DNA from: Thioalkalivibrio paradoxus
Lineage (GTDB): Bacteria > Pseudomonadota > Gammaproteobacteria > Ectothiorhodospirales > Ectothiorhodospiraceae
Length of the DNA: 64,000 nt
Reading direction: 5' to 3'
Assembly: GCA_011390565.1 (NCBI GenBank)
Contig: JAABSC010000004.1
Span: forward strand, 62,001-126,000
Below the pieces are notes generated by a model. It did not search any database. It saw nothing but the letters and a program-made list of their open reading frames with translations, and was not told the origin of the DNA. Both the position numbers and the translations under genes were made by a program. This document shows positions 10,409 to 21,755 of this stretch, in pieces; within the stretch, counting starts at the first letter, position 1; the number at the start of each line of letters is the position of its first letter.

Positions 10409-10458
10409 CCCTGCCGGCTTGACGGCAGCTTCCCTGCTGCCGACACCCGCCGGCAGGG
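10409..10458 (-). other. Nested hairpin in the ureA-ureB intergenic region
   Basis: Outer arms CCCTGCCGGC (10409-10418) and GCCGGCAGGG (10449-10458) pair over 10 bp. Inside them CGGCAGC (423-429 of this kb) pairs with GCTGCCG (436-442) around a 6-nt loop. No T-tract follows on the minus strand, so it is more likely an mRNA stability or processing element than a terminator. The two urease subunit genes are usually almost contiguous, so 190 bp here is unusual. Confidence 0.6.
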
Positions 10459-10500
10459 TTGCACGACTCCGCTCCCCCCCATGCCGGAGGGGATCCCCGG

Positions 10501-10803
10501 TCAGCGGATCGGATCATGCACCGTGACCAGCTTGGTCCCGTCCGGAAAGGTGGCTTCCACCTGTACCTCGGGGATCATCTCGGGTACACCCTCCATCACG
10601 TCCTCCCGGCGCAGCACCTGCCCGCCCAGCGACATCATCTCGGCAACCGTCCGGCCATCCCGCGCACCCTCCAGGATGGCCGCCGAGATCAACGCGACCG
10701 CCTCGGGATAATTGAGCTTCAGGCCACGCGCCAGACGCCGCTCCGCGACCAGGGCCGCGGTGAACAACAGCAGCTTGTCCTTCTCTCGTGGGGTCAGTTC
10801 CAT
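10501..10803 (-). CDS. ureA: Urease gamma subunit UreA
   Basis: Smallest structural urease subunit, 100 residues as expected. [32 protein letters not shown] and the terminal VTVHDPIR are hallmark UreA sequence. It follows ureD by 15 nt. The gene order ureD-A-B-C-E-F-G is the standard one. Confidence 0.97.
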   Translation of the reverse strand: MELTPREKDKLLLFTAALVAERRLARGLKLNYPEAVALISAAILEGARDGRTVAEMMSLGGQVLRREDVMEGVPEMIPEVQVEATFPDGTKLVTVHDPIR

Positions 10804-10818
10804 TACAGACTCCGATCG

Positions 10819-11739
10819 TCAGGTGGACCAGATCCTCGGCACGCAGGGCTCCCTCTGGAGCACCAGCGGCCGGAGCAGCGACCAGGCCCGAATCATCATT
10901 TCCCATAGCAGCTCGCCGGTCTCGGCCAGCCAGCGACAGACGAGAAGCCCCCGGTCCTCCGCCGATTCCCGGCGTGAACCCACGGGAAGGAGCGTACAAC
11001 CGAAACGCAACCCCGGCACATCCACAAATGCGTTGCGCACGGCGTCGCGAGCCTGCGGACCGGCAGGGAAGGCCAGCAGGGTCGCCAGGTACCCGCAACC
11101 CTGCAGCCCCCATGCGGCACGGCGCATCGCACTGGCGGCATCGAGGCGTATCGCTTCGGACAGCAGAGGACGATCCTGGTGCAGCACATCCAGCCGGCTG
11201 TCGATCAACCCATCTGCGAAGCCATCGCCACTGCCGGGCCGACCCAGACCGACGTGGTCCCAGGCGAGCAAGCGGGCACCCTCGTCCAGCTCGAATCGAC
11301 TGCGGAGTTTCACCTTCGCTCCGCCGTGAACGATATTGAGGGCCGGGAGCCATTCCAGTGTGCCTGTGGGCGCCACGCGAAATGCCTGCTTCTGCGTGGC
11401 CCAGGCGCCGGCCGAGCGGTAGAACTTTCCCGCCGCCGGCGTCGTGATCAGTGCATGCGCGCCACTGGCGACCGATGCATCGAGTTCAAGTTGATCGCCG
11501 CCGACGACGCCACCCGGCGGGTGCAACAGATACGTATGGCACGGCCCCCCCTCGGGGTCAAAGCCGCGCTGCACCGTGAGCGGACCCAGATGATGCCGAT
11601 GCCGCAACACGGTACGTCCTGCCGATATCTCGAAACCCAGTGCGAGGCGCGCTCGCCAGCCCCGGCCGGAACGCGGGGACACCGAAGCGTCGGGTGCCAA
11701 GAGCGCCGCATCCGCAGGAGTCGTCGACAAGCCATTCAT
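10819..11739 (-). CDS. ureD: Urease accessory protein UreD
   Basis: Scaffold/chaperone that binds apo-urease and recruits UreF and UreG for nickel insertion. 306 residues. Conserved elements are HLLHPPGGVVGGDQLELD-like sequence, the AGKFYRS segment and the C-terminal ELLWEMMIRAWSLLRP helix. It is the first gene of the urease operon, so the operon promoter should lie in 11740-11882, where I could not fix clear boxes. Confidence 0.95.
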   Translation of the reverse strand: MNGLSTTPADAALLAPDASVSPRSGRGWRARLALGFEISAGRTVLRHRHHLGPLTVQRGFDPEGGPCHTYLLHPPGGVVGGDQLELDASVASGAHALITTPAAGKFYRSAGAWATQKQAFRVAPTGTLEWLPALNIVHGGAKVKLRSRFELDEGARLLAWDHVGLGRPGSGDGFADGLIDSRLDVLHQDRPLLSEAIRLDAASAMRRAAWGLQGCGYLATLLAFPAGPQARDAVRNAFVDVPGLRFGCTLLPVGSRRESAEDRGLLVCRWLAETGELLWEMMIRAWSLLRPLVLQREPCVPRIWST

Positions 11740-11882
11740 ACGGGTTGCATTAGCAGGAAGCGGGCCAATCCGCCGGGCCCGGCCGCTCCCCGGCCACCCC
11801 CGGGAGGCGTGGAACGTTCAACGCGATCCCATCCGTCCTGCGCACGCCCGGGGCATACGACGCACCATTTCGGGGCGACTGC

Positions 11883-12678
11883 TCAGCCGAGTTCACCACG
11901 GACCCGCGTTGCGATCTCCTCCACCGACAAATGGGTCACTTCCAGACGCGGGATCCGTTCCCGGTACAGGAATTCGTCGATTGCCGTGCATTCGCTTCGG
12001 CATTGAGCCAGGCTCGCGTAGCGACTTCCCGGACGCCGGCCCTCCCGAATCTGGGCAAGCCGTTCCGGCGAGATCACGAGCCCGAGCAGACGGCCGCGAA
12101 GCCCACGCAGGGAATCCGGCAGTCGGGTGTCGCCGGTCATGTCCTCGGGGATCAGCGGATAGTTCGCGGCGAACATGCCGTAATTCATCGCGAGGTACAG
12201 GCACGTCGGCGTCTTGCCCGAGCGAGAGACCCCCATCAGGACCACCTCGGCGCGTCCGATATCTCCGGTGGCCAGGCCGTCATCGTGCGCCAGGGTGAAA
12301 TTCAGAGCCTCGATGCGGCGGTCGTACCGCGCGACGTCACCGATGCCATGAGCACGGCCGGACACCGAATGCGCCGTGCGTTCGAACACCCCTTCCAGTT
12401 GTTCCAGGTGATCGGAAAAGATATCCAGCACGGGAACCGGGCACCTCTGGAGCATGGTGCGCAGTTCGGCGGCCGCGAAGGTGGCGACCACCAACGCAGG
12501 CTGTGGACCGGTACGCATCTGTTCGAACAGGGCCTCCATCTGTTCCAGGCTGCGCACGAAAGGCTTCAGGTGCCAACGCGGGATGAGATCGTCGAACTGC
12601 GTGAGCAGGGTCCGCGCCAGCGTCTCCGCGGTGATCCCGGTGCCGTCGGAAAGCAGGTAGACCTGGGGGTGGGTGGGA

Positions 12679-12686
<8 letters not shown>
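11883..12686 (-). CDS. ppsR: PEP synthase regulatory kinase/pyrophosphorylase PpsR
   Basis: Bifunctional DUF299-family protein that phosphorylates PEP synthase with ADP to inactivate it and reverses this with Pi. P-loop-like [15 protein letters not shown] and the N-terminal [16 protein letters not shown] are diagnostic. Start taken at GTG 12686 ([10 protein letters not shown]), which overlaps the ppsA stop by 8 bp; a TTG 18 nt upstream is also possible. 267 residues. Overlap with ppsA is the expected partner arrangement. Confidence 0.93.
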
Positions 12687-15033
<2,347 letters not shown>

Positions 15034-15100
15034 TCCGTTCTCCTCACAGGATTGTCGTTCGAAAACGTCCCCGCTCTCCCGCAGGAAACGTTCATGAGAT

Positions 15101-17191
15101 TCACTCGCCCGGGATACCGGCCAGCTGCTCCTCGGTCAACCGGACGTAGGCCTTGTACAGCGAGCTGATCCTGTCGAGGTAGGAGACGGGTTCGCTGCCA
15201 CGCACATACCCGTGTCGGGCTTGCGTGTAGTACTTCTTCTGCGACAGGAGCAGCATGGCATGCTCGACGTTGTCGAACCAGCGATCCGGATCCCAGCCCT
15301 TCTGTGCCGCGAGACGCCGGGCATCCATCACGTGACCGAACCCGGCATTGTACGAGGCCAGCGAGAACCACATCCGGTCCGCAACGGGCAGCTCCTCCGG
15401 AAAGCGCTGGCGAACCCAATCGAGATAGAGCATCCCTGCGCGAATGTTGTCCGTGGGATTCTCGAGATCGGTGACGCCGACCTGCTCGCCGGCGCGCGGC
15501 GTCACCTGCATCAGGCCCAGCGCTCCCATCGACGAGACCGCGTTGGGGTCGAAACGGCTCTCGTAGTACATCTGCGCGACGATCAGTCGCCAGTCGAAGT
15601 TCAGCCCTTCGGCATGGCGCTGGACCACTTCGTCCCATGGAGACAGCTTTCCGGTGATCTCGATGGACTCGTCCTGCCGGAGACGAATCGCACGCTCGTC
15701 CTCGAAATAGCGCCGATACAGAACGTTGTAGATCACGCCGCGGTACTTCTCGCCGAAAAACTCGTTGAGCGCGGCCAGCAGGGCCTCATCGGTGCCGCGC
15801 ACCGCCCAGGCATGCTGCACCGGGGTGTCGGCCTCGAAATGCTTGCGGATATCGTCGCGTACCGCCAGTTCCAGACCCAGGAGGTGCTCCTCGACGACCG
15901 CATAGTCGAATTCCCCCGCGACCATGCGGTTGAGCATCTCTTCGACGTCGGAGCCATCGGCCAGGTTGAGCAGGACGAAACCATGTTCGCGCGCGTGTTC
16001 CTCAAGCTCCTGCCAGACCATGCTTCCGGAATTCGCCGCGACCGTGGCACCGGTCAGGTCCTCCCATCCCACCCGCTCGGGCGAGTCATCCTGACGACCG
16101 ACAACCCACAGCCGTGCCTGATGCAACCGGTCGGTATAAGCCACCGCGTGCGCCCCGGTGCCATTGCGTTCCAGGAAACCGCCCGCGATGTCGGCACGTC
16201 CCTCCTCCAGCCACTCCAGGGCCAGCGCAGGCGTCGGCGGCACCACCACTTCCAGACGCATCCGATGCCGCTCGGCAAACCGACGCGCCAGCTCGTATTC
16301 GAATCCGGCGAGTTCGCCACGCCAGAGGAAATAGGACGCCGGGCTGTTCGGAAGCAGGATACGCAAAACCCGCCGCTCCTTGAGTTCGGGGAGATCGGCG
16401 AGATAACGGTCCTCGCGCGGACGCGTGAGTTGCTCGGTGGTCAGAAACCGGTTGAGCGCCGCCTGCAGCTCAGGCGTACCCTTGCGGACCGCCCAGGCAA
16501 TGGGCTTGCGCTCGCCCAGGTGAAACGCCTCGCGCAGATCCTGTCGATAACCGAGATACATTTCGGCGATGTTGCTGTCACGGACCGTGGCATCCACCTG
16601 ACCCCTGGCAACCAGGTCCAGCGTCGCCTCATCGTTGAAATAATCCAGCCCGGGGAGCAGGTGAATGCCGGAGTGTTCCTCGCGCAGCGCGCTGAGGCTG
16701 TCCCAGAACGAGGCGGCTGGATCGACCATGATGGTGCGGCCCTCCAGATCTTCGATCGAATGGATCTCCGTGTTGCCCACCGCCGTGAGCACCACCTCGT
16801 GCACATGATCGATGGGCAGGGAGAAATCCACGCGCTCGCGCCGGCTCTCGGTGCTGGTGAGATTGGCCGCGATGATGTCCGCCCGGCCTTCCTCCAGCAG
16901 CGGCAGCATCTCGCCCAGGCGGAAGACCGGCACCAATTCCAGTTCGAGTTCCAGAGATTCGGCGAACGCCGCGGCCAACTCCCGCTGTTGCGCCACAGGG
17001 GACCCCTGGCGCGGGAGCGCGGGTTCGCCCAGCGCCGTACCCGGGACCACCGCGCGAAGCACACCGCGTTCCGTCAGGGCATCCAGATCGCCGTGCTCCA
17101 CGAACCCCTCGGGCGCGCCTGGCCCTTGTCCGCCACAACCCGGGGACACGACCAGCAACAGGCCAAGGACGAGGATCAATCGAAACAACAT
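15101..17191 (-). CDS. MltF-like membrane-bound lytic transglycosylase with two substrate-binding domains
   Basis: Periplasmic enzyme that cleaves peptidoglycan glycan strands. Start taken at ATG 17191 ([15 protein letters not shown]); 696 residues. A signal segment ends in VVSPGCGG, a weak lipobox. Two tandem family-3 solute-binding domains follow: the first about residues 40-270 ([20 protein letters not shown]), the second about 280-510 ([25 protein letters not shown]). The C-terminal SLT domain has catalytic Glu544 in YYESRFD and [11 protein letters not shown]. coli MltF has a single binding domain and is about 180 residues shorter, so the duplication is the notable point. It lies upstream of ppsA on the same strand. 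Confidence 0.88.
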   Translation of the reverse strand: MLFRLILVLGLLLVVSPGCGGQGPGAPEGFVEHGDLDALTERGVLRAVVPGTALGEPALPRQGSPVAQQRELAAAFAESLELELELVPVFRLGEMLPLLEEGRADIIAANLTSTESRRERVDFSLPIDHVHEVVLTAVGNTEIHSIEDLEGRTIMVDPAASFWDSLSALREEHSGIHLLPGLDYFNDEATLDLVARGQVDATVRDSNIAEMYLGYRQDLREAFHLGERKPIAWAVRKGTPELQAALNRFLTTEQLTRPREDRYLADLPELKERRVLRILLPNSPASYFLWRGELAGFEYELARRFAERHRMRLEVVVPPTPALALEWLEEGRADIAGGFLERNGTGAHAVAYTDRLHQARLWVVGRQDDSPERVGWEDLTGATVAANSGSMVWQELEEHAREHGFVLLNLADGSDVEEMLNRMVAGEFDYAVVEEHLLGLELAVRDDIRKHFEADTPVQHAWAVRGTDEALLAALNEFFGEKYRGVIYNVLYRRYFEDERAIRLRQDESIEITGKLSPWDEVVQRHAEGLNFDWRLIVAQMYYESRFDPNAVSSMGALGLMQVTPRAGEQVGVTDLENPTDNIRAGMLYLDWVRQRFPEELPVADRMWFSLASYNAGFGHVMDARRLAAQKGWDPDRWFDNVEHAMLLLSQKKYYTQARHGYVRGSEPVSYLDRISSLYKAYVRLTEEQLAGIPGE

Positions 17192-17451
17192 GGGACGTGA
17201 TTCACCCACGAGGAAATCGGCCTTTCTTTATAGCCGATTGGGCGGCAGTTCACCTCCACCGACACCCGTTTTCGACGCGCAATGACGGGAGTCGTTTTCC
17301 AATTCAGGGTAAACCCCGGCTCGGCCGCGAGAGCGGCTCCCGACCCTCGGAGGCAGGAAATCGATGCATACGCCAAAGTTCGACGCACCCAGGATGCGGC
17401 CCATCACATCCGCGACGGGCGATCAGGACAGGTGCTGCCAGGCGAAACGCG

Positions 17452-17565
17452 TCAGAAGAAGAACAGCACGCCCATCGATGTGAGGATGGGCACGCCGGCC
17501 ACCACGGCCAGCGTCAGCACACAAACGGAGCAATCCTTGGCACGGGAAAAACGCGGACTATTCAA
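17452..17565 (-). CDS. Possible 37-residue single-helix membrane protein
   Basis: TTG start at 17565 with GGAG 7 nt upstream, stop at 17452. The product begins MNSPRFSRAKDCSVC and continues as one hydrophobic helix rich in Val/Leu/Thr (TLAVVAGVPILTSMGVL) ending in Phe-Phe-Phe. Third codon positions are strongly GC-rich along the helix, like neighbouring genes. The two Cys lie at the membrane border. I do not recognise a family; TTG start and size keep confidence modest. Confidence 0.4.
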   Translation of the reverse strand: MNSPRFSRAKDCSVCVLTLAVVAGVPILTSMGVLFFF

Positions 17566-17744
17566 GGTGCATCTCCAATACAGCCATGACTTCGGCTTTT
17601 CTGATGTTCGCCGGAGCTTGCCACCAACCCTGTCGGTGCGCAAGCGTGGCTCACTCGGACCATGATGCGAAATAGGCTGCAACGCACAGCCGGACCCCGC
17701 ACCGAAACCGCATTCAAATTTACAAGTCCGATGGCCGCAGAAAA

Positions 17745-17758
17745 TTGATTTGGATCAT
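17745..17758. promoter_or_regulatory. FNR/Anr-type box upstream of the zur-like gene
   Basis: TTGAT-ttgg-ATCAT matches the palindromic FNR/Anr consensus TTGAT-N4-ATCAA with one mismatch (last base). It lies 76-89 bp upstream of the chosen start of the Fur/Zur-type regulator, in the most AT-rich part of this intergenic region. Binding is inferred from sequence only. Confidence 0.45.
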
Positions 17759-17833
17759 GGGAAGAAGCAGATGTCAGCGACCGAGGCGCATCCGTGTATG
17801 CTTGCACAAACGGAGCGGAGTTCGAGGCAACCC

Positions 17834-18304
17834 ATGCAGGTGACGCAAACGGACGCGGCCTTGGATGCGGCGGAACAGGTCTGCGCGCGTCGTGGCGTGC
17901 GACTGACCTCGCTGCGCAGGCGCGTACTGGAGCAGATTCTCAGAACAGACGGCGTCATCAAGGCCTACGACCTGATCCACGAGCTCAGCTCCGCCGACCG
18001 CAACATCAAGCCCCCGACGGTCTACCGAAGCCTGTCCTTCCTGCTGGAGCAGGGGTTCATTCATCGCATCGAGAGCCTGAACGGGTTCGTGGCGTGCAAC
18101 CACCCCGGCGAGATCCACGACACGCTGCTGATGATCTGCGACGCCTGCGGAAACATCCAGGAACTGCATCCCACCGAGATCAGTACCGCGCTCGACCGTG
18201 CCGCCACCCAGCAGGGCTTCTCGATCGAAAAGAAGATCGTCGAACTTCATGGATGCTGCCGAACCTGCGTTGTCCGGGGCGGCGCGGTACTGCCAGCTCT
18301 CTGA
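17834..18304 (+). CDS. Fur-family transcriptional regulator, Zur-like
   Basis: Metal-responsive repressor with a winged-helix DNA-binding domain followed by a dimerisation domain. Start taken at ATG 17834 (MQVTQTDAAL) because GAGG sits 6 nt upstream; two in-frame ATGs further up lack such a site. 156 residues. Recognition-helix region PPTVYRSLSFLLEQGF, the metal-site IHDTLLMICDACGNIQELH and a second Cys pair in HGCCRTC. The CxxC pairs and the short C-terminus resemble Zur more than Fur. No zinc-uptake genes lie next to it, so the metal is uncertain. Confidence 0.8.
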   Translation: MQVTQTDAALDAAEQVCARRGVRLTSLRRRVLEQILRTDGVIKAYDLIHELSSADRNIKPPTVYRSLSFLLEQGFIHRIESLNGFVACNHPGEIHDTLLMICDACGNIQELHPTEISTALDRAATQQGFSIEKKIVELHGCCRTCVVRGGAVLPAL

Positions 18305-18334
18305 ACCGTTCCCGCCACCCGAGAGAGACCCGGC

Positions 18335-18856
18335 TTGGACGCGCGGCACGAATCCCTCCTCGAATCGCTGCCACCGGTTCTGCATCGGGATACACGCCTG
18401 TTGATCCTGGGCAGCTTTCCAGGCGCGGCTTCGCTGCGCGCGCGGCAGTACTACGCCCATCCGCGCAATCAATTCTGGCCGATCATGGGCCGCCTGCTCG
18501 AACACCCGTTCGCCGAAATACCGTATGCGGCACGGATCGAACGTCTCCGGCAACATCGGATCGGGCTCTGGGACATCTATGCCAGCTGCGTGCGCCGGGG
18601 AAGCCTGGACACTTCGATTCGCGACGCGACCCCGAACGACCTCGAACGACTTCCGGACCTCGCACCCTCCCTGCGCCTCGTCGCGCACAACGGGGCCGAG
18701 AGTGCCCGCCGCATGAAGGAGATCCTGGCGCTGGGCATTCCAGCTCTGCGGCTGCCCTCGACCAGCCCCGCCAACGCGCGTATCGATCTCGAAACCAAGC
18801 TTGCACGCTGGCGTGAGGCGCTGGCCGAGGCTGGCGTTCTGCCGAACCCATCCTGA
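18335..18856 (+). CDS. DNA-deoxyinosine (hypoxanthine) glycosylase, uracil-DNA glycosylase superfamily
   Basis: Repair enzyme that removes hypoxanthine formed by adenine deamination. 173 residues from a TTG start at 18335 preceded by GAGAGAGA. LLILGSFPGAASLRA, YYAHPRNQFWPIMGRLL and LPSTSPAN match the HDG group (Mug-like, COG3663), where GSFPG takes the place of the GxDPG motif of uracil glycosylases. It follows the zur-like gene after 30 bp on the same strand and may be cotranscribed. Confidence 0.85.
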   Translation: MDARHESLLESLPPVLHRDTRLLILGSFPGAASLRARQYYAHPRNQFWPIMGRLLEHPFAEIPYAARIERLRQHRIGLWDIYASCVRRGSLDTSIRDATPNDLERLPDLAPSLRLVAHNGAESARRMKEILALGIPALRLPSTSPANARIDLETKLARWREALAEAGVLPNPS

Positions 18857-19063
18857 CTGTCACGGCGCTGCGCCCTCCCTGACGGCGCAAGGGCGAGCCA
18901 CGCAAGAACACGCACATTACACGTCGCGAAGGGAATTCAGGCACTTTTCCGTGTGCTTCCGCGGCTGGTTTTTCACGCTAGCGCGGCGCTGATTCCGCGA
19001 AATGGCCGGGCCGGCTCCGGACCCCAGGCGACCAGGGATCGGCGCCATCGGCGCGTCCACCGC

Positions 19064-21106
19064 TCAGCGCTGGAAGTAAACCCGCAGACCCCCGAAGAAA
19101 TGGCGCTCCGGCGCCGGTTCGAAATACCGGCCGAAGCTGGCGTTGATCCGGATATTGTCGACGTTCGCGGCATCGAGGACATTGTTCACCGCGACGAAGC
19201 CCTCGACCCGCATGGGGCCGTACTTCCAATGCCGACCCAGGCGCAGGTTGAGCGTCGTCTGTGCCTCGACCTCGACGGTGTTCGCGTTGTCGGCGTAACG
19301 GCGCCCGGTGTGCAGCATATCGGCGATCGCGAACCAGGGGCCGTCGCGCCAGGCCGCTTCCAGGAATCCCTGGTGGCGAGGAAGACCGGGCAGACGATTG
19401 CCGTCCTGGCTCACGCCCTGCACGTCGCGGAACTCCCGGTACCGGAAGTCGTTCAGTGCAAGGGCAGCGCGCAGGTTCCACCGGGGATCCGGCTGCAGAT
19501 CCAGGGCGAGTTCCAGCCCTTCCCGTGCCGTGCGACCGGCATTGCTGTAATAGGTCCGGCCATCTGCCGCATTCAGCTGATAAGGGACCAGTTCGTCCCG
19601 GACACGCGTGCTGTACGCGGTGATTTCATAGCTCAACAGCCCCTTGTCTCCGCGGAGACCGACCTCAAGACTGCGCGCTTTCTGGGCTTCCAGGTCGGGA
19701 TTGAAGCCACCGGTGCCGGCCGGATTCGCCAACTCGGTGAAGGTCGGTGTCTCGAATGCGGAGGCTCCGTTCACGAACGCCCGGTGATCACCGTGCCAGT
19801 GCCAGATGAGCCCCGCGGTCGCACTGGTTTCGTCGAACGAACGCTGCCCCGAGAGATCGACACCGCCGGATCGCAGTCGGTCGTCGATCCCGAAGCGCAT
19901 GCGGTCGTGCCGGACACCGAGCGCCAGGTTCCAGTCGGTTCCAAGCAGGGTGTCGGTCTGGACGAAGAGGCCCTGGGTACGGGCGCGCTCCTGCTGATCC
20001 AGCGCCAGTGGACCCGCGACGGGTGCCCCGGGCGGCGCACACGAAGGCTGGAGCGCGGCGTTGATGCAGTTCCGGGTGCGCTGGTCGCGCTGTTCCTCGA
20101 GGTCCAGTCCGAACAGCGCCCGGGTCGGTCCGATGTCACGCTCGTACCCGAGATGGACCCCGTGGAACCGGCGTTCGTAGGCGACCTGGCTGCTTCCGAA
20201 GAAAGGCAGTTGCTGTTCGTAGTCGCGCTGTGTCAGAAACGTGCCGACGCGCAGCACGCCTTCCGCAAGCGGCTGGCGCCACTGCGCCCCCAGGGTCAGC
20301 TGCTCGGCGGCCTGACCGCTGTCCAGTCGCAGCGCCAGCGGGGCTGCGGCGCGCCGGTCCGCTGCGACTTCGGCCGCCGTCAGAGCCCCGGGGTCCTCGG
20401 TCTTCGGGGCGTCCAGATGGCGCAGGTGCAGGCGGAGATCGCCGGCATCGAAGGACTGGGTTCCATGCAGGCGCAGCAACCGCTTCTCTGCCTGTGCCTG
20501 CGTCCGGTAGCCGTCGTAGCGCAGATCGTGCCCGGTCAGCGAATACGATCCGGATCCGCCCCGCGCTTCGCTGGCCAACTCCACCCGCTGGAAGCCATCC
20601 CCACCCGCCATGAGCCCGCCGCCGTGCCCGCGGGGATCGAGACCGTCCAGTGTGCGCAGCAGCACCACGCCGCCGGTGGCGTTGCCGTACAGCGCCGCGT
20701 TGGGTCCGCGCAGCACCTCGATGGAACCGACGTTGAGCAGATCGAGCGCATCCACCTGGGACTGACCGTCCGGTGTCGTTTCCGGAATGCCGTCCTGCAG
20801 GATGCGCAGCCCCCGGATACCGAACGGCGCCCGCGCACCGAAACCCCGGATCGAAAGACGGACGTCCTGGGCGAAGTTGTAGCGGTTCTGCGCGAAAACC
20901 CCGGGAATCCGGTTCAACGCCTCGTCCAGCTGCAGACCCTGGCGTGCCTGCGCGGCGTCGTCCCGGTCAATGACATCCACCGCGGCGGGAAGATCCGCCA
21001 GGGGTATCTCCAGACGTGGCGCGGTCACCGTGATCGGTGCGAGAACCGGTTCGGCCGCGGCCGGCAGCACCGCCACGAGCCCTGCGACGACGGCGGCCGC
21101 CCTCAC
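19064..21106 (-). CDS. TonB-dependent outer-membrane receptor
   Basis: Outer-membrane beta-barrel importer energised by TonB, 680 residues. Start is the GTG overlapping the stop of the upstream gene (GTGA at 21103-21106); a signal peptide follows (VVAGLVAVLPAAAEP). The plug domain has the TonB-box region PITVTAPRLE and motifs RGFGARAPFGIRGLRIL and VEVLRGPNAALYGN-like sequence. The barrel ends in aromatic FQR. A small disulfide-like Cys pair (CINAALQPSCAPPG) sits in an extracellular loop. It resembles FecA/iron-complex receptors, but substrate cannot be read from sequence. Being last in the nrdJ operon raises the possibility of a corrinoid or metal substrate for the B12-dependent reductase; that is inference. 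Confidence 0.9.
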   Translation of the reverse strand: MRAAAVVAGLVAVLPAAAEPVLAPITVTAPRLEIPLADLPAAVDVIDRDDAAQARQGLQLDEALNRIPGVFAQNRYNFAQDVRLSIRGFGARAPFGIRGLRILQDGIPETTPDGQSQVDALDLLNVGSIEVLRGPNAALYGNATGGVVLLRTLDGLDPRGHGGGLMAGGDGFQRVELASEARGGSGSYSLTGHDLRYDGYRTQAQAEKRLLRLHGTQSFDAGDLRLHLRHLDAPKTEDPGALTAAEVAADRRAAAPLALRLDSGQAAEQLTLGAQWRQPLAEGVLRVGTFLTQRDYEQQLPFFGSSQVAYERRFHGVHLGYERDIGPTRALFGLDLEEQRDQRTRNCINAALQPSCAPPGAPVAGPLALDQQERARTQGLFVQTDTLLGTDWNLALGVRHDRMRFGIDDRLRSGGVDLSGQRSFDETSATAGLIWHWHGDHRAFVNGASAFETPTFTELANPAGTGGFNPDLEAQKARSLEVGLRGDKGLLSYEITAYSTRVRDELVPYQLNAADGRTYYSNAGRTAREGLELALDLQPDPRWNLRAALALNDFRYREFRDVQGVSQDGNRLPGLPRHQGFLEAAWRDGPWFAIADMLHTGRRYADNANTVEVEAQTTLNLRLGRHWKYGPMRVEGFVAVNNVLDAANVDNIRINASFGRYFEPAPERHFFGGLRVYFQR

Positions 21107-21735
21107 CAGTAGTAGGGCATGATCCGCCCCATGCGCCCCATGGTGGAATCGATCGAGGTGGTCATGATGTCGATGCTCAGATTCAGTTGCCGCATCTCCT
21201 CCGCCATCAGCGGCACGCCGCTCATCTTGTCGTCCATCGAGCCCATCACGGTGGCGATGCGGTCCATGTCGCCGCGCATGTAACTCATGTCTTCGCCCAT
21301 CTGCGGCATGGCCGCCAGCGCGGCGCGGGTGTCGTGCAGAACACCGCGGATGTCGTGCAGGGTCACGGCAATGACCGCAAGCGCGCTCGGTTCCTCCTCG
21401 GCCTCCGCGAGGCGGGCGCGCAGATCCTCGACCCGCTGGTGAAACTCGGCCCTGGGACCAACCGCTTCCGGTTCCGGACGGACCTGGAGATCGTCGGCGG
21501 TCACTTCGGGAGCCGCATGCGGCCAGCCGCGCGGAACCTCCGCCCCGGCGCCTCCGGCAGCGAGCGCCTGGGTCAGTGCGTAGAGCACGAGCATCAGCGT
21601 CAGCAGAAACAGCGCCGCGGTCCAGCGGAACATCCGTTCCAGCCGCTGCAACCGACGCTCGCCGGACGCCGCGATCCTGGCCAGGTCTTCGATGGCGGTG
21701 CGGGAATCGTCGTACTGTGCGCCGGTCGGATGCAT
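21103..21735 (-). CDS. Single-pass membrane protein with coiled-coil, unknown function
   Basis: 210 residues. An N-terminal cytoplasmic helix (residues 1-36, basic) is followed by one transmembrane segment (about 37-60, WTAALFLLTLMLVLYALTQ) and a periplasmic region. That region has a Pro-rich linker, a helix rich in Glu/Ala/Arg, and a Met-rich end (MGSMDDKMSG, TMGRMGRIMPYYW). The Met content (at least twelve in the last 70 residues) is unusual. It starts 20 nt after nrdJb and its stop overlaps the TonB-receptor start, so the pair is translationally coupled. I do not recognise a family; a partner role for the receptor is plausible. Confidence 0.75.
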   Translation of the reverse strand: MHPTGAQYDDSRTAIEDLARIAASGERRLQRLERMFRWTAALFLLTLMLVLYALTQALAAGGAGAEVPRGWPHAAPEVTADDLQVRPEPEAVGPRAEFHQRVEDLRARLAEAEEEPSALAVIAVTLHDIRGVLHDTRAALAAMPQMGEDMSYMRGDMDRIATVMGSMDDKMSGVPLMAEEMRQLNLSIDIMTTSIDSTMGRMGRIMPYYW

Positions 21736-21755
21736 GTCGGGTTTCCCTCAGGTTG

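Larger units (their letters stand above)
17192..17833. other. Sparse region between mltF-like and zur-like genes
   Basis: Apart from one possible 37-residue membrane ORF (17452-17565, minus) and an FNR-type box (17745-17758) I find no convincing gene. Around 17318-17343 a short hairpin GCCGC-gaga-GCGGC flanked by GGGAGC on the minus strand resembles the small extragenic palindromes of some gammaproteobacteria, but I see one copy only. The stretch is more AT-rich than its surroundings near 17690-17760, as expected for a promoter. Confidence 0.5.

Noticed and set aside
17318..17343. REP-like short palindrome
   Set aside because: Similar in form to gammaproteobacterial extragenic palindromes, but only one copy is visible and no REP-associated transposase is present.
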